NCBI GenBank assembly: GCA_958299035.1
Contig: CATQJL010000316.1
Location: 20,933,676 to 20,997,675 of the forward strand
DNA: 64,000 nucleotides
Direction: 5' to 3'
DNA from: Cylicocyclus nassatus
Lineage: Eukaryota; Nematoda; Chromadorea; Rhabditida; Strongylidae
Notes under the pieces: model-generated
Seen by the model: the letters and a program-made list of their open reading frames with translations, nothing else
What the model was told of the DNA's origin: nothing
Database searches by the model: none
Shown: one piece after another, positions 55,358 to 64,000 of the stretch
Layout of the letters: each line of letters begins with the position of its first letter
How positions within the stretch are numbered: the stretch's first letter is position 1
Translations under genes and position numbers: made by a program

Positions 55358-57770
55358 GGGCCGCATGCACTAAGGCTTGAGATATACCTGACGATGGGTG
55401 GCTATAGCTGACGATAAGACGCTGCGAGCAGCAACGTCTTTTGTGCGTATCGATTGACGCCAGGCGACGCTGCTGCTCCTAGCTGCTGCAGCCAACGCGA
55501 AACAGACCCGCTATACCTAGCGATGCTGCGCTGCTTCTTGCTGCTCTCTGCTGCTCCCAGCTGCTCGTTGCTGCTCCTCGCTGCTACGCGATATGAAGCT
55601 CACTTTTGGTGAGCTTCTCTCAGCTGCTTCGAGCTGCTAACGCTGATTTTGCTCGGATTTGCTCCTTTTTAACATATTTCTGAACTTCTGAAATTTTCAG
55701 AGCAGTTTCGATACTGATGAACTATGAATTTTCACTGAAACGCAAATGCATCGATAAGAAAATCGATAAAGAGTTGACGAAGTCGACAAAGAATGAAATC
55801 TGATCAACTGCGTAGTCAAATTAGAGTAACGATGAAAAGCTAGAGGATTCAAACGAGTACTAGTACACCTCAACAAATTAACGGGGTTCCTTCATACTAC
55901 TCCGCGTACGCCACGTACGCCACTGCAGCGCAATGAAAATATGCTCACGGCAGCAGAGTTCCACTTTTTTTGATTTATCTCTATGTTTGCTGCACATTCG
56001 TGTCCCTCAATAGTGTTCCTTCACATTATGCATTTCTTCTTCTCTTTTGCTTTGTTTATGCTGTCTCTTTTTTTTGTCTATATCAATGATTGATGAAATG
56101 ACTTAGGTTGTTGTGCTCCCTCTACTTTCGAGTTTCACATTTTGTATCGTAACTGCTGCACATTGCGTCATCGGTTGTGTATTGGTAGTATATGGTTGTA
56201 TGGTTGTATGTTGTATCTGGTTGTATATTTGCGCTGTTAACATCTCCTTACAAACACATCACTGGATGAAAAGGTTTCCTCTTCTTCATATTTCCACATT
56301 TCCATTGCGCTGCAGCGGCGTACGCTGCGTGCGTGGCATACGCGGCGTAGGTGGCGTACGCGGCGTGCGCGGCGCAGTATGAAGGAACCCTAACATCCTC
56401 GCGGGGAGGGGATCGCAGCTTAAAAGAAAGCTTTATATTTCGAAACTCCAGATACCTGGATTTCACGTTGTGTACCTATCCGTAAGTATTCCCACAATCC
56501 CTCACTATGAACATGTTGAACAGGAGCGAGAAGCTGTACGAACCACATTTTCCAGCTTTTGTATGATCCCTGATGATCCCCGGTGCTTTTCTTTAAAGTC
56601 ATTTTTCTTTCTCCGAAGTTAACGAAAAACTTCCAAAGTTGTGCAGATTATCTAACCCGACAGTGCTAAGCATGTTGCTGATAAGAACAAATGATGTTTT
56701 GAAGTCATAAAATTTCCGATGATCCACAGGTCGAAGTTTGAGGTTTACCGAAAAATTCGACTTTTCAAAAACTCATTTGTTCTCATCTTATATATAAAGC
56801 TGAATGTCTGTTTGTATGTCTGTATGTCTGTCTGTATGTACGTATGTTCCGAATAGAAAATTCCATTTCTGAACCGATCGGGACCAAACTTGGCACACAT
56901 ACACTTTGGGCCCCGGCGGGTGTCATAGGCTACTTTTCGTCATCGATCGATATCGATTTTTTGGAAAATTGGAGCTACAGGGCTGGGAGTTGGTACAGGG
57001 GGGTAATCGAGCATGCTGATCACCCCCGTGGGGAGGCGGCGGAGCCGGGTAAGCCAGCTAGTCAGCAATATGCTTAGCACTGTTGTGTTAGATGTTCGTT
57101 AACTTTGGAGAAAGAAAAATGACTTTGAAGAAAAGCGCCGGGGATCGTAAGGGATATTACGAAAGCTGGAAAATGCTGTTCGTACAGCTTCTCGCTCCTC
57201 TTCAACATGTTCATAGTAAAGGATAGTAGGAATACTTACGGATTACACAACGTGAAATCCAGGTATATGGAGTTTCGAAATATAAAGCTTTCTTTTAAGC
57301 TGCGATCCCCTCCCCAGCGGGGGGTGTATGTCAAGAGGCGCGATTCTTATTGCCAGATGGGCCGCGTATAGCACTATTTAGCGTTTTACAGAGCTCTAGA
57401 ATCACTTGAAATCTCCAACGAAGTATTTTTGATAATTGCACGGGTTGCTCCATCTCATCATCCCGAAATCGATTCCAAACAAAATTGTTGAAGGTCAAAA
57501 ACCCTTGAAAAATGCAGTTACTAGCAATTTTGTAAATAATCCGGTAGTTTTCTAGCAGAAATCGCCAAACTTATCGAGTGGTTACTTCAAACAGCTAGTA
57601 AGCCATGGAGTTTGTCCGGCACATTTTGAACCCTCCCATAGCCCGAAACTGAGGTTTTAATTTGGTGACAGCCAGAAAATCGCGCCTCTTGACCGTCTCC
57701 CCCCAGGGGTCCAGAAAAATCGCGCCTCTTGACCGTCTCTCCCCAGCGGGGAGGTTAGTGCATGCGGCCC
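55358..57770. mobile_element. Composite PIF/Harbinger-type element with nested insertions
   Basis: The outer ends GGGCCGCATGCACTAA (55358) and GTTAGTGCATGCGGCCC (57770) with TTA duplications (55355-55357 and 57771-57773) match the intact 700-bp MITE at 26297-26996. The excess of about 1.7 kb is inserted DNA: a TAA-bounded block at about 55374-56390 that itself contains an element with GGGTTCCTTCATACT inverted ends, the Helitron at 56786-57061, and a block at about 57322-57745 bounded by GTCAAGAGGCGCGATT and its inverse. Confidence 0.8.
56786..57061 (+). mobile_element. Helitron-like element with proven insertion site
   Basis: 276 bp starting TCTTATATATAAAGCTGAAT and ending GGAGCCGGGTAAGCCAGCTA plus G. 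Removing it restores TTCTCATCAGCAA of the Harbinger MITE, matching TTCTTATCAGCAA in the uninterrupted copy near 26709. Insertion was therefore exactly between A and T with no target duplication, the Helitron signature. Confidence 0.88.
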
Positions 57771-57773
57771 TTA

Positions 57774-58085
57774 GTTAGGTATTACTCTCTGGATACTCAA
57801 CCGCTCGGCACTGTATGCATGAGAGTAGAATTTAGCATGTCCCACCATTACGTAACAGCCCCGTATCACCGACGAAAGGGCATCATTGTATCGATTTGAG
57901 CCCCTTGAATAAGCTTTCGTGCGAAATACTTTGGCGCTGTTCCATATCAGCTGAGCCAAAAACTCAAAATCGTAGATTTTGCGAAAACTTTGTTCGGAGG
58001 GATCACCGCAACACCAATCAAGACCATCATTTTGATTGCATCTAGATAATTTTTTGTGGTTATGGTATGTTTGACGGTATACCAT
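57774..58085 (-). CDS. Unassigned open frame next to the composite transposon
   Basis: The 104-codon open frame contains LDWCCGDPSEQSFRKIYDF and SVIRGCYVMVGHAKFYSHAY and stops at the TTA duplication of the Harbinger element. The composition looks coding but no family is recognised. It may be an exon downstream of the small frame at 58348-58185, although phases could not be joined. Confidence 0.25.
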
Positions 58086-58184
58086 ACCTTCACAGGGTCA
58101 AAATCCTGGAATTGCTGGAAAATTTTGTTTGATTTCTTCAAGCATGTTAATGAATCAATCCTTGATAACTGCTGAATTATACGT

Positions 58185-58348
58185 TAGTCGTCCAGATTTC
58201 CTTTAGCGTACTTTTCGCACTTTTGTTCTAATCTTTTGAAGGCACTGACTTTCACTGCACATCTGGATGAAAACCACGGAGCCTCCGCATCGGAGGTTTC
58301 GAGGTGCACCTCGACTACAGTCTCCATTTTAGATCCTTCTGCAATCAT
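58185..58348 (-). CDS. Small open frame divergent from laat-1
   Basis: From ATG 58348 to TAA 58185 there are 54 codons, acidic at the start (VVEVHLETSDAEAPW) and basic later (KRLEQKCEKYAKGN). It faces away from laat-1, whose ATG is 94 bp off, so the two could share a promoter region. Family unknown. A GTACGC donor inside the frame could splice it to the frame at 58085. Confidence 0.35.
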
Positions 58349-58424
58349 ATGCTTCTCCTAATTGCGAAACAGCATTGATTTCGTTATCTTGAACCATTCC
58401 TTTGCAATACACTAATGTATCGTC

Positions 58425-58431
58425 TTTTCAG
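58425..58431 (+). other. Probable trans-splice acceptor of laat-1
   Basis: TTTTCAG lies 10 nt before the laat-1 ATG with no upstream exon evident. This matches nematode SL trans-splice sites, though a 5' UTR intron would look the same. Confidence 0.55.
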
Positions 58432-58441
58432 ACCAGCGGAC

Positions 58442-61338
58442 ATGAAGAATGGAGGACTCGTTAGACACGATCTTCTTGATGCATACAATTGCACCAATGG
58501 TATAAAATGGATCGAGCGAGTAAGTTCCACAATTTTTTCGCGTTTTACAAAGTTTTTACTAATTTGATAATTCTTTTCAAGTAAATTTTCATCTTTTACA
58601 ATGTTATGGTCTAGTTTCATTAGATCAGTGTTTGCCAGAATACAAATTTTTTGTATGTGGTTTCAATAGATTCCAACAATCGATTACTTTATAGCTTGTG
58701 TCAAACTAGTGTTTAGTATAGGGCATTTCAGATATTTTCGGATTGTGTCGACACTGAGCTGAAACTGCTTGGTTTTATTATTGGTATTATCTCACTTATG
58801 CTTTGGTTGCTGCCACTTATCCCGCAGCTGTTACAAAACTACAAAACAAAGAAATGTGATGGATTGTCACCGTTTTTTCTTTTCTTCTGGTAAGTTGCGA
58901 TTATTCACTTTCTTGATGTTTTTTTTTCAATTCATCCATTTTGATCTTCCTCTCTTTTCTAGGCTTGTCGGTGATACGTGTAACATGTTAGGTGCAATAC
59001 TTACACACCAGACACCTTTGCAAAAGGTTATTGGTGTTTATTATATAATCCAGGATCTCGCATTGTGGGCGCAGTTTGGATACTACACGAAGATATATCC
59101 GAAACTCGTAGGTCAAAGAAGTGAGTTGCAAAGTCTTTTGACGAGAGTTCACTCAAGGTTGTACAATCTATAGACTTCATGTCTCCAGTTGGATTCACTG
59201 GAATGTTTCGTTTCTTAGTGAGACGTAAGTGCAAGTTTCTTACGAAACATACCATTTCCTATAAGTGTTTTTTGTGAGTTATGCTTACCTGTGATAAGCT
59301 GCAAAGCATATATGGGGTACTGTCCTACGCTTTTCTTTTTATATTCCGAAAGCTATCCAGTGTTTTGAGAATATATCTTTGAAACGCCATTGCCCAGCTT
59401 TTGACTGTTGCAATCAAGAAGCGAATTGTGATTTTCTGCAATCATCACTTTTTAATTCCTGTATCTGTTCTATCGCTTATGAAATTCCGTTGCAACTATG
59501 TATACGGTTAGATCACTTACTTATCAGCTTTTCCCTTTCCCTTGTCACGGTTTGTGATTTCTCCCTGCTTCTGGTCATGAAATGCAGCTAAGAAGCTTGT
59601 TTGGGAAACAAGACAAATTTTTGATAGGGTTTTTATGGTAAGTTTATGTACAGTGTAGATTTTTGAAAATATCATGCATTTGTAACTCATTTTCGCGTAA
59701 AAAATAGAGTAGAAGTCTGTACTAATTTGTGATTTGGAAAAGGAACAGGTTTTGGTTCTCAGTTTTAGCAGCAGTTTTATAGCTTTGAAATAAGAAAGCC
59801 GAAAAGAACGCAAGAAACGTTATAGGGTGAAGGTGTGGCAAGTGAGACTGACACTATGACACTATTTTACTAAGCGCAAATTTTGCTAAACTCTCTTGAA
59901 CCGTTTACCTGTGGATCTTGAATGTCAGTATGCTACTGGGATGGTGAGCTGTCGGTCTAGCAAAGTTTCCACATATTGCTCATTGAGGTTCGACTATCGT
60001 TGTTCCTTGTGTCGCACTTTCTACGCTTGGTTCCTGTTTGTTATTGAGGGACGGATCACGCTCTATACGATCAGTCCAAGCTGACAGCAATGGGTGAGGC
60101 ATTTTTTAGCATGATATGTGGGAAGGGGACATAGGGGCTTTGATAATTTTGAGCGTAAGTTTTTTTTGTCGTTGAAATCTGAACTTATTGCGAATTGTCT
60201 AGACTTCTTCCACATGTTCATGATTAAGCACTTATATAGAGATTGGTACAGACAGTTCGAAATATTCCATCCTCAGCGTAGATCCAACGGATACTCAGCT
60301 TTTTCGCTTTAAACCAAAAAAAATATCTTCAAGTTTCTAATCCGAGAAAAACCGTTTATGTCACAGTGTCTTTTCATTTTGTAATCATCTGTTCACCTGG
60401 GTGTTTGCTCTTTGTAGCATTTCATTAGCTCATTTCATAAAGTAGCGCATAGGCAAGGCGATACCTTTCAAAACGTGTCATTTGTTTATTTTCAGAAAAA
60501 TCACCCTGGAAAGCGCTCTTAAAATGTGGCCTATATTTGAAAGTTACACTGATCTTGTAGGTTTTTTTTGTTTTTAAATTCAGCAAGCTCTAGCAAACCA
60601 ATATTCAAAAACATTCTTTTCAGTTGGGATACATCATTGGTTCTATAGCTGCTTTGTGTTATTTCGGAGGCCGAATACCTCAAATTATCAAGAATTATCA
60701 GCGAAAAAGCTGTGCTGGTCTCTCACTTCTAATGTTTTACATCATCGTAGCTGGTAATCTTACTTATGGCGTGTCCGTGCTGCTCGCAACAACAGGCTGG
60801 CTCTTTTTCCTGAGGTAAGACATCTTTTTATCAGTTTTCAGCCTTATTTGGGAAGGGAAATTGGATGCCACATTTATTTTTGTTTATTGAAAATACGTTG
60901 GTTTGTGCGATTTTCTTTTTTGATCTCCTTTGGTGACTTTTAAGAGGCTATCGCTATTCTTGTAACGAGTTGATAAGGTCACTGTTGATTAGATAGGGTG
61001 TGTTCGTCGCTAGCCTAGGGAATTTGTTACCAATCGTGGAAGGTTAATTGGAGAGGAATTGCGCACTTTCTGGCCACTAAAACTTTGCTTCGCAAGAATA
61101 AAAAGCTAAGCAATCACCAACAATCCCATAATTCCGTTCTAGTCGAAGGCTCTTTTTGATGCGAAGTGTGGAAAAAAATACTTTCAGACATCTTCCATGG
61201 CTAGCTGGAAGTCTCGGTTGTGTGATGTTTGACATCGTTGTAATTTCACAGTACTATTACTATAGTAAAAAGAAGAAAGAAGCGAACGATATAGAACGCG
61301 AACGTCTGCTAGAGGATGATAGTACGCGCGATGACTAA
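58442..61338 (+). CDS. laat-1: Lysosomal cationic amino acid exporter (PQ-loop, SLC66A1)
   Basis: The PQ-loop transporter exports lysine and arginine from lysosomes. Exons found are 58442-58519, 58732-58889, 58963-59120, a candidate 59588-59637, 60496-60556, 60624-60814 and 61188-61338. One small exon in the variable loop (59638-60495) is unresolved. Exon 1 encodes the luminal NCTNGIKWIER; exon 2 continues DCVDTELKLLGFIIG. PQ motif 1 is PLIPQLLQNYKTKKCDGLS, followed by LVGDTCNMLGAILT and VYYIIQDLALWAQFGYY. PQ motif 2 is RIPQIIKNYQRKSCAGLS, followed by NLTYGVSVLLATTGW and HLPWLAGSLG. The tail has ERERLL, an acidic dileucine signal for lysosomal sorting. Length and motif order match worm LAAT-1. 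The gene starts at the first ATG after a TTTTCAG acceptor. Confidence 0.93.
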
Positions 61339-62320
61339 CTCCTAATATGCATTTCAATCATTTTAATAACTTATATTGTATGTCGTGGTATGTTGTTGAT
61401 GTGCCAAGCACATTAGTCATTTTGTATTCGTTATTTCTTTACGATCATCTCATGGTCAGTAATAGTCTCAGTCTGTGATATTCTAATTTCACATACTGTT
61501 TATCATCGAGACTTCCTGATGCTAACTTCCTACGTGTTTCAGTGTTTTTACCTCATTTCAATCTTCCTACGTCACGTTTATATGTTTTAGCTAATAACAC
61601 TCTTTTCGTATCTTCTGTTTTTATTGTACAGTCAGCTCTTAAAAGTGCAATGGTTTTCTTCTTTATAAAATTTTTTCCTCAGCTTTGTCCTCTCGTAAGG
61701 ACTTATGCTTTCCATTTAAAAAAATGTTGTGTGGTAGTGAATCTAAGAGTCAACATATCAACTGTATCAGCTCTATGCCCCGTTGAACATCGTGGGACAG
61801 GAGCGGGTAGCAGTAAACCGTTCCTCGTTATGCTACTCTCAACATTTCCACGTCCAGCGTCAAGAAGGGGCTCTTGGAACTGTGAGTTTGCATGTATGGT
61901 ACTCGTAGTTGCGATGAACTCAGATAGTCTGTACTTTCATTCCTTTGTTATTATGGGTCCCCATGTGAAGTTCCGCAAGTGATTAGCCAATATTCGCGTT
62001 GCAAACACCGACAATGACATTGCTGAAGGAGCTCGCTGGCCTAATTTTTTTACAAACAGAATCACGAAAGTAATTCATAGATGAAGATGCATGGAGTAGC
62101 CCATATCCTCTGAAAAAATTCTCTGGACCACTCCTAATTTGTATTAGGATGCCACATAATTTTTTTACCGTTTCTACCTTAAACATCAACATTTTCTGAA
62201 AACTAGAGCACCTACAAAGTTTACAAATTATGGTCGTACTTCTGTTTGTACGAGCTATATGATCACGCGCGTGGAAGGAGCTCAAGACGTCTAGGGATAC
62301 GGATCTCCAAATTGCTCAGG
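61339..62320. other. laat-1 3' region, no further gene recognised
   Basis: The open stretch 61542-61982 shows no domain and no splice support. Confidence 0.4.
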
Positions 62321-62793
62321 CAAATTGCACACCGCATTAGACACTCATATATACCGTCGCTGCATATTTTCCTCATCTAGAAATCGAAAAAACGAAATTT
62401 TTCATGCTTTTGTAAAAACGAAGCTACGCTGTTCCCACTCATGTAATTGTATACTACAAGCTCATAGAAGTATAACCGTAAATTTTCAGCTTTCTACAGG
62501 CAGGCATTAGTTTCCAAAAAATGCCTAGTTGAAATCTCATCCTCGGTTGTTCCATGCTAAAAACAATATTTTTCAAAAAGTACGGCTTGCGGAAAGTAAA
62601 AATTCACAGCTATACTATACTTCTAAAGGCTTGTACTATACAATCAAATGGGTGGAAGCAGCACGGCTTCGTTTTTATGTAAGCATGAAAATTTTCGTTT
62701 TCTCGATTTCTAGATGAGGAAAAAAATACAGGAACGGTACATATGAGTGTCTGATGTGATGCGCAATTTGCATGAGTAATTTGGAGGTCCATA
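62321..62793. repeat. Foldback element
   Basis: The arms 62321-62480 and 62620-62793 are inverted copies (TTTTCCTCATCTAGAAATCG and its inverse) around about 140 bp. Non-coding. Confidence 0.7.
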
Positions 62794-63339
62794 GATCCTT
62801 TCGAAAATATGAATTTTTTTTCTTATTTTTCGAGCCTTCACTTGGATTTAGGGGCAAACTTACGGTGGGTCGAATATGGTAAAAACGGTAAAAAATTATG
62901 GGACACCCTAATAGCAAGGTCATACCAGAATTTTTTTTACAAATAACTCAGCATTACCAGCGTTACTCTTACTTACAGACTATTAACAAGCTAACGCCAA
63001 ATGCGTCTACACCATGTGCCTTCTAACGCTCGATGAAGATTGAGGTACATATTTATCTCTTCAGCAGATAAACTACAATTTCAATAACCACAATGACTAA
63101 CCATAAGCTCGACTTATAGTGACAAGTTTTACATCATATAAAAAAATGAACAACTTGCAAACTATGCTTCAAATAATCATAAGTAGTACAATGAAGGCTA
63201 TGACATTTAAAACTTGTCAAAGTTTTCATGACAATGCACCCGGCATCAATTTTCCTAGGAAAAGAGAACAATTGTATAACAACGAAGTGAGGATGAAAGA
63301 TACTTCTGTATAAAACCCGCATCTGCACACTCAACCATT
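62794..63339. other. No gene recognised; 3' flank of the ABC transporter gene
   Basis: No exon or repeat boundary is supported. Confidence 0.45.
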
Positions 63340-63593
63340 TCAAGAACTCTTTGACTCGGACTCTGAGTCTTGCACTAATTTAGAGAATGCCGAGTCTGGA
63401 TTTTCCAGTAGTTTCGAAGGTGAATCAAATTCGATAATCCGACCATGATCCAGCACCATAATTCTGAAATTGATAATAAAGAAAGTAACGCAAACCATTT
63501 TGTAAGAGTTTACCTGTCATAGTCCATGATAGTATTCAAACGATGAGCAATAGTGAAGACGGTGCTTTTCACAAACTGTTCACGTATTGTTGC
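63340..63593 (-). CDS. ABCC/MRP-type ABC transporter, C-terminal two exons
   Basis: Exons 63593-63514 and 63463-63340 join in phase (GAC AG plus A) across a 50-bp intron. They encode the end of the second nucleotide-binding domain: TIREQFVKSTVFTIAHRLNT, including the H-loop His that contacts ATP, then MDYDR, IMVLDHGRIIEFDSP, and a serine-rich tail with TGA. The FTIAHRLNTIMD..R..VLD.G.I.EFDSP pattern is characteristic of MRP-family exporters. The rest of the gene lies beyond the window or beyond the unassigned 400 bp to the right. Confidence 0.88.
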
Positions 63594-64000
63594 CTAAAAA
63601 CAATAGTTTGGAACAAAAGTTTGTCGCACCATGTTCAAAAATCAATAGCTTTATAATTTCTATAAATTTGTATGCATTCAATCTTATTCGGGGAAAGAAA
63701 TCATGCGCTCAATTGCATGTAGCCTGCTTCCTAATGCGCACACTTTGCGTAAGCGGTAGAAAAAAAAATCAAAATTCTAATGTTTCGTTTAGTCATAAGA
63801 AATCTGAAGCTCGCAATGAAATTCGGATCAGTCACTTTTACAGGTTCTCGACCTGCTTCTTTTAGCAGAGCAAAATCCATGCTGATAAGATGTCTCCATA
63901 AATAGTCATGATTTTCGAAAAAAAGCCCAAAAAATCGCGATTTTGATCCGCTTGCTCTAAGATCATAACTTTTTGCGGGACGTTCAAGCAGCATAAATTT
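63594..64000. other. Probable intron of the ABC transporter gene
   Basis: The Walker B/signature exon expected next upstream was not seen in these 400 bp. Confidence 0.45.

Overview
This is eukaryotic DNA, most likely from a nematode. The recognisable host genes are split by many tiny introns (about 47-52 bp). Their closest relatives that I recognise are Caenorhabditis proteins (MISC-1, LAAT-1, ARC-1/TRIM23), and laat-1 has a U-rich 3' splice site 10 nt before its ATG, as expected for spliced-leader trans-splicing. The species cannot be named from the sequence. There is no bacterial, organellar or viral gene set. Two runs of N (11612-11634 and 25739-26238) show that this is a scaffold.

Layout. 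0-10 kb: TTCGAAT-type AT-rich repeats surround two Penelope-like elements (PLEs) in inverted orientation. Each carries a predicted hammerhead ribozyme in its 3' part, and the right-hand copy is broken by frameshifts and a non-LTR insertion. 10-22 kb: a possible E2-like exon, Helitron and mariner-type non-autonomous elements, six exons of the mitochondrial 2-oxoglutarate/malate carrier gene misc-1 (minus strand), and several foldback elements. 22.4-25.6 kb: a young Ty3/gypsy LTR retrotransposon with near-identical LTRs whose single long frame keeps Gag, protease and integrase but has lost reverse transcriptase and RNase H. 26-45 kb: the last two misc-1 exons (plus strand), then gene-poor repeat-rich DNA with Harbinger, Helitron, mariner, hAT and foldback elements, inverted tRNA-like heads and a 1.8-kb satellite. 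45.7-47.4 kb: a decayed Tc1/mariner transposase. 48-53.4 kb: a TRIM23/ARC-1 gene (RING, B-boxes, coiled coil, start of an ARF GTPase domain; minus strand, 12 exons resolved), with one 2.4-kb intron packed with palindromes. 55.4-57.8 kb: a nest of transposons inside a Harbinger-like element. 58.4-61.3 kb: a laat-1/SLC66A1 lysosomal cationic amino acid exporter (plus strand). 63.3-63.6 kb: the C-terminal exons of an ABCC/MRP-type ABC transporter (minus strand).

The host genes do not form an operon or pathway. They are a mitochondrial carrier, a membrane-traffic ubiquitin ligase and lysosomal or plasma-membrane transporters, separated by transposons.

The most important structural point is that misc-1 exons lie on opposite strands on either side of the 500-N gap. 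The splice phases match across the gap, and the two contig ends share about 20 bp in inverted orientation. The piece 11635-25738 is therefore probably inserted backwards in this scaffold. The most interesting biology is the PLE hammerhead ribozymes, the RT-less but recently mobile gypsy element, and the nested palindromes in the TRIM23 intron.
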